A stretch of DNA of 64,000 nucleotides, taken from contig NZ_SSXU01000012.1 of assembly GCF_009469605.1 (NCBI RefSeq), positions 62,001 through 126,000 of the forward strand, given 5' to 3'. Source of the DNA: Zoogloea sp. 1C4 (GTDB lineage Bacteria > Pseudomonadota > Gammaproteobacteria > Burkholderiales > Rhodocyclaceae). The notes under the pieces were generated by a model, which did not search any database, had not been told where the DNA came from, and saw only the letters and a program-made list of their open reading frames with translations. The translations under genes were made by a program, and so were the position numbers. Shown here one piece after another: positions 35,336 through 45,771 of the stretch; position 1 is the first letter of the stretch, and every line of letters begins with the position of its first letter.

Positions 35336-36283
35336 TCACGGAGGCGTCGCGCCCATCAGGGCCAGCGCCAGGGGCGTGGTCACCGACGACAGGGCGGTGG
35401 ACAGGATCAGGCTGCCCGCCACCGGCCCCTCGATCAGCTTGAACTGGCGGGCCATCAGATACACGTTGGCGCCCACCGCCAGGGACGCCAGCATCACCAC
35501 CACCTGGGTCTCCATGGTTGGCAGGCCGAGCGCCCGGGCCAGCAGCCAGACGATGGCCGGCTGTACCACCAGCTTCAACGCGCTGATCGCGGTGCTGATC
35601 CGCCAGCCTTCGCGCACGCCGTATTCGGCCAGCCCCATGCCCAGCACGATCATCGCCATCGGCGCGGCGGCCTGGCCGATCATCGCCAGCGGCCGGTCGA
35701 TCAGATCCGGCACCGCGAGCCCCGACACCCCGAACAGGCTGCCCGACAGGATGCTCGCCACGATGGGGTTGGTGAGCACGCCGCGCAGGGTCTTGGCGAA
35801 GCCCTTCACCGAGAAGCTGCCGTGGCGAGCCCACTCGATGTTGATCGTCACCAGCGTCCACAGGATCAGCGAGTTGAACACCAGCACCAGCGCCACCGAC
35901 GGCATCGCCGCATCGCCCAGCGCCACCTTGGCGAGGGGAATCCCCAGAAACACGTTGTTCGAGAACACCCCGCCCATCGCGAAGATCGACTGGGCCTGAC
36001 CATCCAGGCCGAACAGCTTCCAGCTCACCACCCGGCCGATCGCGAAGACGATCACGCAGCTGCCGAAGAAGGCGATCAGCAGGCGCGCATCCACCGGCGG
36101 CAGGCGCGACAGGTCGCTCATCATGTGAAACAGCATCGCCGGCATCGCCACCGAGAACACGAAGCGCGAGAGGTTCTCGGACATCGCCTTCGGCCAGCCG
36201 GAAAAACGCATCAGCCCATAGCCGATGAAGACCAGCGCGAAGAAGGGCGCAGCCAGATTGAGCTGGTGGAGAAAACCGGACAT
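35336..36283 (-). CDS. AEC-family transporter (auxin efflux carrier type)
   Basis: This 315-residue inner-membrane protein has about ten hydrophobic helices and the AEC pattern, with repeats such as FFALVFIGYGLMRF, GGVFSNNVFLGIPLAKVALG and VLGMGLAEYG. Bacterial members often move malonate, malate or other dicarboxylates; the substrate is unknown. It lies 80 nt after the PilB/GspE gene on the same strand, but the functional link is unclear. Confidence 0.87.
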   Translation of the reverse strand: MSGFLHQLNLAAPFFALVFIGYGLMRFSGWPKAMSENLSRFVFSVAMPAMLFHMMSDLSRLPPVDARLLIAFFGSCVIVFAIGRVVSWKLFGLDGQAQSIFAMGGVFSNNVFLGIPLAKVALGDAAMPSVALVLVFNSLILWTLVTINIEWARHGSFSVKGFAKTLRGVLTNPIVASILSGSLFGVSGLAVPDLIDRPLAMIGQAAAPMAMIVLGMGLAEYGVREGWRISTAISALKLVVQPAIVWLLARALGLPTMETQVVVMLASLAVGANVYLMARQFKLIEGPVAGSLILSTALSSVTTPLALALMGATPP

Positions 36284-36363
36284 CGGAGGCGCAAGCGCAG
36301 ATCGAAACCGCGCAGCCTAACCGATCTTGCTGCGCTGCGTCAGTTGCGGTTTGCCCGAGGGCC

Positions 36364-38175
<1,812 letters not shown>

Positions 38176-38262
38176 CGGCGGGGGACGATCGGGATTCAGG
38201 GCGAAAGATAACCCCGAACCCGCCTCCGCCGGCGGAAATTTGCCCAGCTTTACGCCAGCGGC

Positions 38263-38466
38263 TTACCAGCGCCGGCCGTAGTCTCCGCCCCGGTCACGAT
38301 CCCAGCCGTGGCGCGGGCCACCGTGACCGGGGTAGGGCGGCACCACCACCACCGGTGGCTCCACGTAGCGCGGATGGCGATGGCCGTAGTAGCCCGGGGC
38401 CGGCGGCGCAACGATGCAGCCGCCAAGGGAAGCGGCGAGGAGAACAGTGGCGATCAGGCGTTTCAT
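38263..38466 (-). CDS. Small lipoprotein, Pro/Gly/His-rich
   Basis: This 67-residue protein has a lipoprotein signal (MKRLIATVLLAASLGGC, lipobox LGGC) followed by a Pro/Tyr/Gly/His-rich mature part (APGYYGHRHPRYVEPP, GPRHGWDRDRGG). It would be anchored in a membrane by an N-terminal lipid. No function is known. It stands alone, between the leftward ATPase gene and a divergent ComEA-like gene. Confidence 0.7.
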   Translation of the reverse strand: MKRLIATVLLAASLGGCIVAPPAPGYYGHRHPRYVEPPVVVVPPYPGHGGPRHGWDRDRGGDYGRRW

Positions 38467-38587
38467 GGAGCGCTCCAGCGAGGATGTCCCCCTTCAACGC
38501 GCGAACCTGCCATCGGTTATGGCGAAAACAGTCTCCAAATGTTGCCGGACGTGCAGGCGACAACGAAATCAGTCATGAAAATTCCGC

Positions 38588-38618
38588 TTGCATTTAGTGT
38601 TATTTCTTACAGTAAAAT
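38588..38618 (+). promoter_or_regulatory. Possible promoter of the ComEA-like gene
   Basis: TTGCAT and TAAAAT are 19 nt apart in an AT-rich stretch, about 28 nt before the ATG. The spacing is one or two bases long. Confidence 0.4.
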
Positions 38619-38645
38619 ACAAAGGTCATTTAACCGGAGAGCATC

Positions 38646-38930
38646 ATGAAAAACATCCTGTCCCGCCTTGTGTGCGCCCTCGGTCTCGGCCTTGCCGGCA
38701 TCAACCTCGCCTTCGCGGCGGTCAACATCAACACCGCCACCCCGGCCGACCTCGACGGCGTGAAGGGCATCGGCCCGTCCAAGGCCCAGGCCATCGTCGA
38801 TTACCGCAGCAAGCACGGCCCGTTCAAGAGCCTGGACGACCTGAAGAACGTGAAGGGCTTTGGCGAAAAGAGCATCGCCAAGCTGAAGGGCGAACTGAGC
38901 GTGGCTGGCGGCGAAGGCGCAAAGAAGTAA
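38646..38930 (+). CDS. ComEA-like helix-hairpin-helix DNA-binding protein
   Basis: This 94-residue exported protein has a signal peptide (cleavage near AFA-AV, residue 24) and two helix-hairpin-helix motifs: VNINTATPADLDGVKGIGPSKA and LKNVKGFGEKSIAKLKG (first given in part below 20 residues: NINTATPADL). ComEA-type proteins bind incoming DNA in the periplasm during natural transformation. No other com gene is near, so transformation is only a suggestion. The SD (CCGGAGAGC) is good. Confidence 0.85.
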   Translation: MKNILSRLVCALGLGLAGINLAFAAVNINTATPADLDGVKGIGPSKAQAIVDYRSKHGPFKSLDDLKNVKGFGEKSIAKLKGELSVAGGEGAKK

Positions 38931-39054
38931 GGCCTTCCGCCCCCGATGACGGTGGCTGCCGGCATGGCGCCACCGTCACCTCCCGGTAACCACCCCGAAC
39001 CCGCTCCGGACGGCGCAGAATGGCCGCTGGCCTGCCTTTTTTCCGGAGAAAACC

Positions 39055-39321
39055 ATGCCAACCAGACCACAAGATCCGCAATCCGGCCGTCGCTTTCCAT
39101 CCCGCGCCCTGCCGGGCAGCGTGGTGTCCGTCGCCGCCTCCTTGCTGCTGTGCGCCTGCGGCCTTGGCGATGTCGGCAGCAGCGCCGCCACCGCCGCGAA
39201 GCTCAAGGCCCAGGAGGCCGAACAGGCCAAGGCCGCCCAGGTCCAGATCACCAACCAGCTCGACGCTGCCCAGCAACAGGCCGAGCAGCGCCGGAAAGAA
39301 ATCGAGGCAGCCACCCGCTAG
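39055..39321 (+). CDS. Small coiled-coil lipoprotein
   Basis: This 88-residue protein has a basic N-terminus of about 18 residues, a hydrophobic stretch and a lipobox (LLCAC). The mature part is an Ala/Gln/Glu/Lys-rich coiled coil (AKLKAQEAEQAKAAQVQ, QQQAEQRRKEIEAA). The function is unknown. It faces the convergent aminotransferase gene 36 nt away. Confidence 0.65.
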   Translation: MPTRPQDPQSGRRFPSRALPGSVVSVAASLLLCACGLGDVGSSAATAAKLKAQEAEQAKAAQVQITNQLDAAQQQAEQRRKEIEAATR

Positions 39322-39357
39322 GGCCGACTGCCTCGCTGGCACATCCGGAGGCTGGAA

Positions 39358-40491
39358 TCAGCCGCGGATCACCGTCTCCAGCGCCGCCAGGCACAGGGCG
39401 ATGTTGGATGCGCGGCTCGAGTGGCCCATCAGGCCGATGCGCCACACCTTGCCGGCCAGGGCGCCGAGGCCGGCACCGATCTCCAGCCCGAATTCGTTCA
39501 GCAGACGGGCCCGACAGGCGGCCTCATCCACGCCCTGCGGCACCCACACCGTGTTGAGCTGCGGCAGACGCGCGTCTTCCCGCACCACAAAATCCAGCCC
39601 CAGCTTCTGCAGACCCGCCGCCAGACGCAGGTGATTGTCGCGATGGCGCTGCCAGGCCGCCTCCAGGCCTTCCTCGGCGAGGATCACCAGGGATTCGTGC
39701 AGGCCGTACAGCGGATTGACCGGCGCGGTGTGGTGGTAGGTGCGCTTGGCGCCGCTCCAGTAGCCCAACACCAGGCCCAGATCCTGGAACCAGCTCGGGC
39801 AGGGCGTCGTGCGGGCGCGGATGCGCGCCACCGCGGCTTCCGAAAAACTCACCGGCGACAGGCCCGGAGTGCACGACAGGCACTTCTGGCTGCCCGAATA
39901 GGCCGCGTCGATGCCCCACTCGTCCAGCAGCACCGGCACGCCGCCCAGGGACGTGACGCAGTCCATGATCGTCAGCGCGTCGTGGCGACGGGCGATGGCC
40001 GCCAGGGTTGCCGCATCCGACAGGGCGCCGGTGGACGTCTCGGCGTGCACGAAGGCAAACAGCCGGGCATCCGGATTGGCCTTGAAGGCGTCCTCGACCT
40101 TGGCCGGATCCACCGGCGAGCCCCACGCATCCTCGACGATCACCGGCGTGCCGCCCAAGCGCCGCACGTTTTCCACCATCCGGCCGCCGAACACGCCGTT
40201 CACGCACACGATGACCTTGTCACCCGGGGTCACCAGATTGACGAAACAGGTCTCCATGCCCAGCGAACCCGGCCCGGAAACCGGGAAAGTCAGGTCGTTG
40301 CGGGTCTGGAAGGCATAGCGCAGCAGCGTCTTCACCTCGTCCATCATGCCGACGAAGCTCGGATCCAGATGGCCGACGGTGGGCCGGGCAAGGGCGGAAA
40401 GCACCCGCGGCGGCACGTCGGAAGGCCCCGGGCCCATCAGGGTGCGCACCGGCGGCTGGAAGGATTGGATCGCGGGTCGTTCGATAGTCAT
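39358..40491 (-). CDS. Class V aminotransferase, alanine/serine-glyoxylate type
   Basis: This 377-residue PLP enzyme resembles serine-glyoxylate and alanine-glyoxylate aminotransferases. Markers: [16 protein letters not shown] at the N-terminus, [41 protein letters not shown] and the PLP lysine in [15 protein letters not shown]. It would transfer an amino group to glyoxylate in photorespiratory-like C2 or serine-cycle metabolism. The neighbours give no pathway hint. Exact substrates are not predictable from sequence alone. Confidence 0.88.
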   Translation of the reverse strand: MTIERPAIQSFQPPVRTLMGPGPSDVPPRVLSALARPTVGHLDPSFVGMMDEVKTLLRYAFQTRNDLTFPVSGPGSLGMETCFVNLVTPGDKVIVCVNGVFGGRMVENVRRLGGTPVIVEDAWGSPVDPAKVEDAFKANPDARLFAFVHAETSTGALSDAATLAAIARRHDALTIMDCVTSLGGVPVLLDEWGIDAAYSGSQKCLSCTPGLSPVSFSEAAVARIRARTTPCPSWFQDLGLVLGYWSGAKRTYHHTAPVNPLYGLHESLVILAEEGLEAAWQRHRDNHLRLAAGLQKLGLDFVVREDARLPQLNTVWVPQGVDEAACRARLLNEFGLEIGAGLGALAGKVWRIGLMGHSSRASNIALCLAALETVIRG

Positions 40492-40534
40492 GGGATCTCC
40501 TGCTGTTCTTGTCTTTTCGTGATCTGGCGGGCGC

Positions 40535-41008
40535 CTACTGGGGCCGGCCGTTGGCGGCGATCATCCGGATGATGCGAACGGTGTCCACGTCCGATTCCCG
40601 GTAGGCGGACTTGACGAACTCCGACACCTGCAGGAATTCGCCCGGTTCCATGCCCTCGGGCAGCGTGGTTTCGTAGGTGAAACGCAGGAACAGCCGCCCG
40701 GGCTCGGGCTGACCGAGGCTGATCGTCAGCCTGCCGCCGGCGTGTTCGGCGTTCGCAGCGGATTCGAAGCACACCCAGTCGTGCAGCGCGAAGGTCACCG
40801 TGTCGCGGATGCGGACCTGGCCGAAATACAGTTCCCGTTCGACCCGGTCGGCGCTGCGGGACAGGATCACACAGCGTTCCAGTCCGGGCAGGAAGACCGT
40901 GGGTTCGTCGACCCGGTACATCAGGCCGTCCCACACCTGTTCGCGGCTGAGGGGTTCGATGAGCGGATTGAGAGGGTCGTTGATCTCGATGAGGTGTTCG
41001 AAACGCAA
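40535..41008 (-). CDS. AtaL-like SRPBCC-fold protein (DUF1857)
   Basis: This 157-residue protein resembles the AtaL/DUF1857 group of START-like proteins, which have a hydrophobic pocket. Markers: FEHLIEINDPLNPLIEPLSREQVWDGL, given here as LIEINDPLNPLIEPLSREQ, and LYFGQVRIRDTVTF, FTYETTLP. The C-terminus contains a patch typical of the family (EFVKSAYRESDVDTV). The function is unknown. It lies 43 nt upstream of the aminotransferase gene on the same strand, so the two probably share a transcript. Confidence 0.8.
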   Translation of the reverse strand: MRFEHLIEINDPLNPLIEPLSREQVWDGLMYRVDEPTVFLPGLERCVILSRSADRVERELYFGQVRIRDTVTFALHDWVCFESAANAEHAGGRLTISLGQPEPGRLFLRFTYETTLPEGMEPGEFLQVSEFVKSAYRESDVDTVRIIRMIAANGRPQ

Positions 41009-41394
41009 GGCTCGCTCCGGAAGTCAGCTGCGCAGTGTATCGGTTCCGGTATCGCGCCGTCAGCCTGATCAGGGCTGAATTTAACGCCTCACACCAAAAA
41101 AGTTTTGAACGCCCATTTTGGGCTCAGGTTTGGCGAGCTGGCTGCAGAACTGGGTTTTATAAGTTTTCTATTTATATAAAAGATACTGTTAACTATGCTC
41201 GGGCTGTTTCTGTGGATAACCCGATAAAACCGTTTTAGCTCAAACCTTTGTTCACTTGAAAAAGCTCTGGAAAGGGCGCCTGTTAACGCTTGGACGAATT
41301 GGGGAGGGTTTTTCAGCCTGGTGCTGAATCACTGCTTGCCCACAGTTTGTACCCGCCCTGTCCGCCGCTTTGTGCACAGTTTGGCTGCCGGAAC
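41009..41394. other. AT-rich intergenic region with DnaA-box-like motifs
   Basis: I see no gene in these 386 bases. The stretch 41090-41240 is the most AT-rich in the window. It contains a perfect DnaA box on the minus strand (TGTGGATAA, 41211-41219) and a near match, TTGTGCACA (41370-41378), as well as TTAACGCTT (41283-41291), which recurs at 41771. The same motifs appear on the other side of the small gene. Confidence 0.6.
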
Positions 41395-41664
41395 TCACAG
41401 CATCCGGGGCATCGGGTACTTGCGGGCAAAGTAGGTGTAGGCCTTGCGCAGGTCCCGCTCCCGGAAGATGTCGTGGCTCTCGGCCGCCTGGGCGATCTGA
41501 TCCCGGAACATCTCGTGCAGTGTGTGGATGCCCCGTTCGGTGCGAAGCAGCTCGCGCGCCAGGGCGGTGGCCTGGGCGTCGGAAAGCTGGGTGGTTTCGT
41601 TGACGATCTGGACGGTTTCGTTGTCCAGGTCGATGAAATCCCTGAGATCGATGATCGACAGCAT
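41395..41664 (-). CDS. Small conserved protein of unknown function
   Basis: This 89-residue acidic, helical protein starts at ATG 41664 with a strong SD (AGAGAGGT). Sequence: MLSIIDLRDFIDLDNETVQ, then a helical segment with TERGIHTLHEMFRDQIAQ and a basic end (RKAYTYFARKYPMPRML). I recognise no family. It is flanked on both sides by AT-rich DNA containing DnaA-box-like motifs, and faces away from earP. Confidence 0.7.
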   Translation of the reverse strand: MLSIIDLRDFIDLDNETVQIVNETTQLSDAQATALARELLRTERGIHTLHEMFRDQIAQAAESHDIFRERDLRKAYTYFARKYPMPRML

Positions 41665-41960
41665 TGCGGTTACCTCTCTTGTTTCTGACTCCGGCCAGCG
41701 CCGTACTGGCCCCTGTGGTCTCCGCAACAGGGTGTTGTTAGTTTTTATTTATATGTAAACACTGTTTACGTTAACGCTTTCCGGTTTTCTGTGGAAAACC
41801 CCCTTTAGTCTAACGCATTCAGCCACTTGGGCAGTTCATAAGTCTGTCGACACGGCAGGGCACGAAGTGTGTGCGGATTGTTGAGGAATTTCAGCCTCGC
41901 GCCGTTTACCCGGTTTGTGCACAATCTGTCAGTCCACCTTTCCCCGGTTTGTCCCCAGCC
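41665..41960. other. Regulatory region between the small gene and earP
   Basis: This AT-rich region has a palindrome GTAAACACTGTTTAC (41755-41769), a second TTAACGCTT (41771-41779), TGTGGAAAA (41790-41798, one mismatch from a DnaA box) and TTTGTGCACA (41914-41923). A -10-like TATAAA lies next to the palindrome on the minus strand, suiting the 89-residue gene. I could not assign a promoter to earP. Confidence 0.5.
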
Positions 41961-43106
41961 TTGACCCTCTCCCATTCTCCAGCGCCCTGCTGGGACATCT
42001 TTTGCGCCGTTGTGGATAACTTTGGTGACGTAGGTGTCTGCTGGCGGCTTGCCCGTCAACTGGCGGCCGAACACGGCATCGCTGTCCGCCTGTGGATCGA
42101 CGACCTGAAAAGCGCCTGCCGCCTGGTGCCGTCGGTGCTTCCGGGGCTGGATGTGCAGCAGGTCGAAGGGGTGGAGATCCGCCACTGGACCGCGCCCTTT
42201 CCGGACGTGGAACCCGGCGCGGTGGTGGTCGCGGCCTTTGCGTGCGGCCTGCCCGATGGCTTTGTCGACGCGATGGCCCGGCGCGATCCGAAACCGGTGT
42301 GGATCAATCTCGAATACCTGAGCGCGGAAGACTGGGTGGCCGGCTGCCATCGCCTGCCGTCGCCCCATCCGCGCCTGCCCTTGCGGCAGCACTTCTTCTT
42401 TCCCGGGCTGGATCGGCAGACCGGCGGCCTGCTCCGCGAGGCAGACTACGACGCCCGCCGGGCGCGCTTCTCGCCAGCCGATTTCTGGCGTGGCCTGGAT
42501 CTGCTGCCGCCCGCTCCCGACGAGCTGCGGGTGTCGCTGTTCTGCTACGAAACGCCGGCTCTGGGCGAGCTGCTCGAACTCTGGCGCCAGGGGCCGACGC
42601 CGGTCACCTGCCTGGTGCCGGAAGGGCGGGCGCTGCCTTGCGTGGCACCGATCTTCGGCCTCACCGACCTGCGTGCCGGCGACCGCCTGGTGCGCGATGC
42701 CCTGACCGTGCAGATCCTGCCCTTCGTCGCCCAGCCCCGGTACGACGAGCTGCTGTGGGCCTGCGATCTCAATTTCGTGCGCGGTGAGGATTCGTTCGTT
42801 CGCGCCCAGTGGGCGGCGCATCCCTTCGTTTGGCACATCTACGTGCAGGACGAGGATGCCCACCTCGAAAAACTGGATGCCTTCCTGGCCCGCTTCCGGC
42901 CGGGGCTGGAACCGGCCGCCGCCGAGGCCGTCACCGCCTTCTGGCAGGCATGGAACCGGGGACAGGGCGTTGCCGGAGCCTGGCTGGCTTTCCGGCAGGC
43001 GCTGCCCGCGCTGGCCGCCCAAGGCAAGGCATGGTCGAGCGGTCTGCGCGAGGCGGGCGAGCTCGCCCAAAACCTGGTGCAGTTCTGTAAAGATAAGATA
43101 GAATAA
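41961..43106 (+). CDS. earP: EF-P arginine rhamnosyltransferase
   Basis: EarP transfers rhamnose from dTDP-rhamnose to the tip arginine of EF-P, activating it to relieve ribosome stalling at polyproline. The 381-residue protein carries the EarP N-terminal signature [20 protein letters not shown] (20 residues) and the GT-B-type C-terminal [21 protein letters not shown], given as [16 protein letters not shown]. The neighbouring efp has the matching arginine. The start is uncertain: there is no ATG near the domain start, so I use TTG 41961; GTG 41871 is in frame but its codons lie in the AT-rich regulatory region. Confidence 0.92.
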   Translation: MTLSHSPAPCWDIFCAVVDNFGDVGVCWRLARQLAAEHGIAVRLWIDDLKSACRLVPSVLPGLDVQQVEGVEIRHWTAPFPDVEPGAVVVAAFACGLPDGFVDAMARRDPKPVWINLEYLSAEDWVAGCHRLPSPHPRLPLRQHFFFPGLDRQTGGLLREADYDARRARFSPADFWRGLDLLPPAPDELRVSLFCYETPALGELLELWRQGPTPVTCLVPEGRALPCVAPIFGLTDLRAGDRLVRDALTVQILPFVAQPRYDELLWACDLNFVRGEDSFVRAQWAAHPFVWHIYVQDEDAHLEKLDAFLARFRPGLEPAAAEAVTAFWQAWNRGQGVAGAWLAFRQALPALAAQGKAWSSGLREAGELAQNLVQFCKDKIE

Positions 43107-43162
43107 TAAGTTACCTTTTATCCGTGGCACGTGCCGCGATCAACAGCACAGCAGGAAACAGC

Positions 43163-43723
43163 ATGAAAACCGCAATGGAACTCCGCTCCGGCAACGTGAT
43201 CATGGTGGGCAGCGACGCCCTCGTGGTTCAGAAGGCCGAATACAACAAGTCTGGCCGTAACGCCGCTGTTGTGAAGATGAAGCTCAAGAACCTGCTCACC
43301 GGCGCCCCGTCCGAGTCGGTTTACAAGGCTGACGACAAGTTCGAGATCGTCGTCCTCGATCGCAAGGAAGTGACCTACTCCTACTTCGCCGATCCGATGT
43401 ACGTCTTCATGGATGCCGAGTACGAACAGTACGAAGTCGAAGCCGAGAACATGACCGACGCGCTCAAGTACCTGGTCGACGGCATGCCCTGCGAAGTGGT
43501 GTTCTACAACGGCAAGGCCATCTCCGTGGAACTGCCGACCACCGTCGTCCGCGAAGTCGAATACACCGAACCCGCCGTCAAGGGCGACACCTCCGGCAAG
43601 GTCCTGAAGCCCGCCCGCATCGCCCCCAGCGGCTTCGAGCTGTCGGTTCCGGCCTTCGTGGAAATCGGTGACAAGATCGAAATCGACACCCGCACCGACG
43701 AATACCGCAACCGCGTGAAGTAA
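43163..43723 (+). CDS. efp: Elongation factor P (arginine type)
   Basis: EF-P binds ribosomes stalled at proline runs and stimulates peptide-bond formation. The 186-residue protein has the three-domain EF-P layout. The domain-I tip loop reads [11 protein letters not shown], with arginine where other types have lysine, so the modification is by EarP, encoded just upstream. ATG 43163 is preceded by AGGAAACAGC. The last part ends [22 protein letters not shown] strong terminator follows. Translation genes of this kind are usually expressed constitutively. Confidence 0.97.
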   Translation: MKTAMELRSGNVIMVGSDALVVQKAEYNKSGRNAAVVKMKLKNLLTGAPSESVYKADDKFEIVVLDRKEVTYSYFADPMYVFMDAEYEQYEVEAENMTDALKYLVDGMPCEVVFYNGKAISVELPTTVVREVEYTEPAVKGDTSGKVLKPARIAPSGFELSVPAFVEIGDKIEIDTRTDEYRNRVK

Positions 43724-43744
43724 TCCTGGTGCAGCTGTCCGTCG

Positions 43745-43771
43745 AAAGAGGCCCGTCAGGGCCTTTTTCTT
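43745..43771 (+). terminator. Terminator after efp
   Basis: AGGCCC and GGGCCT pair around GTCA and are followed by TTTTTCTTT, a classic intrinsic terminator. Confidence 0.9.
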
Positions 43772-43897
43772 TGTCGGCCGATGTCATCCAATCGGCGGGT
43801 TCATGCGTTACGATGTCGCGTGCATTTGCAGTCGGGCACCCTGCCCCGACCCCGCTCACCCGAGCACCCCCTCAACATCCTGTTGGAGACTCATCCG

Positions 43898-44296
43898 ATG
43901 AATACCCGTTCCGTTCTTCTCGCCGCCCTCCTCGCCATTGGCCTTGCCGCCTGTTCCAAGAAGGAAGAGCCCGCGCCCGCCCCGGCTCCGGCCCCCGCCG
44001 TTGCCGACGCCGCCAAGGAAGCTGCCCAGAAGGCTGAAGAAGCCGCCAAGCAGGCCGCCGAAGCTGCCAAGAGCGCTGCCGGCTCCGCCACCGATGCAGC
44101 CAAGGACGCCGCTGGCGCTGCGAAGGAAGCTGGCAAGGAAGCCGTCGACGCCAGCAAGGAAGCTGCGAAGGATGCCGTTGCTGCCGCCAAGGACGCAGCC
44201 AGCTCCGCCAAGGAAGCTGGCAAGGAAGCGGCCGCCGCGACCGCTGACGCTGCCAAGGAAGCCGCCGACAAGGCCAAGGCTGCCGTCGGCAAGTAA
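43898..44296 (+). CDS. Alanine/lysine-rich lipoprotein with repeat helices
   Basis: This 132-residue protein has a lipobox (GLAAC, residue 20) and then an Ala/Lys/Glu-rich, apparently fully helical mature part with near-regular 11-residue units such as AAKEAGKEAVD, AAKDAVAAAKD, AAKEAADKAKA, as in LEA-like and coiled-coil proteins. It is probably a membrane-anchored rod with no enzymatic motif. GGAGA lies eight bases before the ATG. A terminator follows. Function unknown. Confidence 0.8.
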   Translation: MNTRSVLLAALLAIGLAACSKKEEPAPAPAPAPAVADAAKEAAQKAEEAAKQAAEAAKSAAGSATDAAKDAAGAAKEAGKEAVDASKEAAKDAVAAAKDAASSAKEAGKEAAAATADAAKEAADKAKAAVGK

Positions 44297-44315
44297 GCCG
44301 TCCGTCCAGCAGTCG

Positions 44316-44345
44316 AAACCGGGCCTTGTGCCCGGTTTTTCTTTT
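44316..44345 (+). terminator. Terminator after the Ala/Lys-rich lipoprotein
   Basis: ACCGGGC and GCCCGGT pair around CTTGT, followed by TTTTTCTTTTT. Confidence 0.9.
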
Positions 44346-44365
44346 TCTGACCGAGTATTCCGTTC

Positions 44366-44908
44366 ATGGCCCTCAAGTCCACCATCTTCCGCGCCACCCT
44401 CAACGTCTCCGACCTCGATCGTGGCTACTACGCCGAGCACGGGCTCACCATCGCCCGGCATCCCTCCGAGACCGACGAACGGATGATGGTGCGCATCCTC
44501 GCTTTCGCCCTCAATGCCGACGAGCGCCTGCAGTTCGGACGGGGCATCTCCACCGACGACGAACCGGCCCTGTGGCTGAAGGACGACACCGGCCGGATCC
44601 TCAAATGGATCGAGGTCGGTCTGCCTGACGAACGCCTGCTGCGCCGCGCCGCAGGACGGGCCGATGAAGTCATCGTACTGGCCTACGGTGGCCGCACCGT
44701 CGATATCTGGTGGCAAAAGGAAAGCGCGACTCTCAGCCGCCTTCAGAACCTGAAGATTTTTTCGCTGAATGTGGAAAGTTCCCGCGCACTCGCCGGATTG
44801 GCCGAGCGCTCCATGGAATTAGGCTGCACCATTCAAGATGGGGAAGTCTGGTTTTCAGCCGGGGAAAAAACCCTGTCGATTATTCCGGAATCTATTTTCG
44901 CGAATTGA
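44366..44908 (+). CDS. yaeQ: YaeQ family protein
   Basis: This 180-residue protein matches YaeQ, a PD-(D/E)XK-fold-like family of uncertain role, reported in enterobacteria to influence hemolysin expression. Markers: MALKSTIFRATLNVSDLDRG, then HPSETDERMMVRILAFALN, GISTDDEPALW and WIEVGLPDERLLRRAAGRAD (20 residues). It lies 70 nt after the Ala/Lys-rich lipoprotein gene, behind its terminator. Confidence 0.92.
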   Translation: MALKSTIFRATLNVSDLDRGYYAEHGLTIARHPSETDERMMVRILAFALNADERLQFGRGISTDDEPALWLKDDTGRILKWIEVGLPDERLLRRAAGRADEVIVLAYGGRTVDIWWQKESATLSRLQNLKIFSLNVESSRALAGLAERSMELGCTIQDGEVWFSAGEKTLSIIPESIFAN

Positions 44909-45151
44909 TTGGTTTTAATGAATTATTGACATGTTTTGAATTAACCCAATTTGGTTCAATTCATCGGAATGTCGGTCGTGATTTCCGTCACATAGATCGA
45001 AGGTTATAGAAGGGAATTCCGTTCGCCTCTTTGCATAATTTGACAATCATTTGTCAGATTGTGATTCATGGACCGCCACGAAGTCGAAACGCACCTTGTC
45101 GGTGATTTTCATGACATCTCGCTTCATGAACTTGCGAACCGGGAATTCCCC

Positions 45152-45760
45152 ATGTCGACAGCTGTTCTGTTTGTTACCACCGATGCCAGGGTCGTTCCGC
45201 CGGGCCTCGTGAAGGTCGCGAAGATCACCGATTCCGTCGAGGACGCGCTCAGGATGTGCGCATCCGCGAGCTTCGGTGCGGTCTTCTGCGACGCAGCGTC
45301 CCTGGCCAATGGCGGCAGCGGGTTCCGCCTCGGAAGGCAGATGCGCCGCAATGGCATCGCGACGCCGCTATTCCTCATGACGAATTCGCTGCTTTCCGGC
45401 ATGGAAGGCATGGCCGTCGCTTCTGGTGCGACGGGATTCATCAGCCGCACGGCAGCGGCAATTCTCGATGCGCTCAAGTCGGTTGCGATGGGGGTCGTCC
45501 CATCCGCCGAGCCCGCCCCGAAAGCGGTGGCGAGAATCGATCAGCCTCTTCCCGAAATTGACGTCGTGATAGAAGGCGCGCGAATCCTGCTCAGGAAATA
45601 CGCGGGTCCGGTCGCCAGCATGATGGTCGATGACGTTCTCGACGAGCTCTATTCAAAACATCCCGATGGTGTTCCTGTCGGTGTCTTTGCCGAAGCTGTT
45701 GCCGCCCATGTGAATAGCGGCAAGGCGCGGTCCGATTTTCTCCGTGAATTGCTGGCCTGA
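45152..45760 (+). CDS. Pseudo-receiver domain protein with C-terminal domain
   Basis: This 202-residue protein begins with a response-regulator-like receiver fold (VLFVTTDARVVPPGLVKVAK, then FGAVFCDAASL, with an aspartate in the phosphoacceptor position). The switch lysine near the end of the domain is replaced by arginine (FISRTAAAI). A C-terminal segment (IEGARILLRKYAGPVASMM, DDVLDELYSKHPDGVPVGVF) has no effector DNA-binding signature. ATG 45152 is chosen, with GGGAA upstream; ATG 45068 in the same frame lacks a ribosome site. It lies 11 nt upstream of the haem sensor gene, suggesting it takes input from it. Confidence 0.7.
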   Translation: MSTAVLFVTTDARVVPPGLVKVAKITDSVEDALRMCASASFGAVFCDAASLANGGSGFRLGRQMRRNGIATPLFLMTNSLLSGMEGMAVASGATGFISRTAAAILDALKSVAMGVVPSAEPAPKAVARIDQPLPEIDVVIEGARILLRKYAGPVASMMVDDVLDELYSKHPDGVPVGVFAEAVAAHVNSGKARSDFLRELLA

Positions 45761-45771
45761 CCGAAATCTCC

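Noticed and set aside
41035-41238. A 67-codon plus-strand frame in the AT-rich intergenic region
   Set aside because: No ribosome site, no homology, and composition follows the non-coding sequence.
42011-42019. A perfect DnaA box within earP as independent evidence for an origin
   Set aside because: It lies in the codons for the conserved VVDNFGD motif, so it can be explained by protein coding; I counted it only as supporting.
45040-45062. TTGACA with a TGACAA/TTGTCA palindrome upstream of the pseudo-receiver gene
   Set aside because: No acceptable -10 box at 16-18 nt; kept out as a promoter, though the palindrome could bind a regulator.
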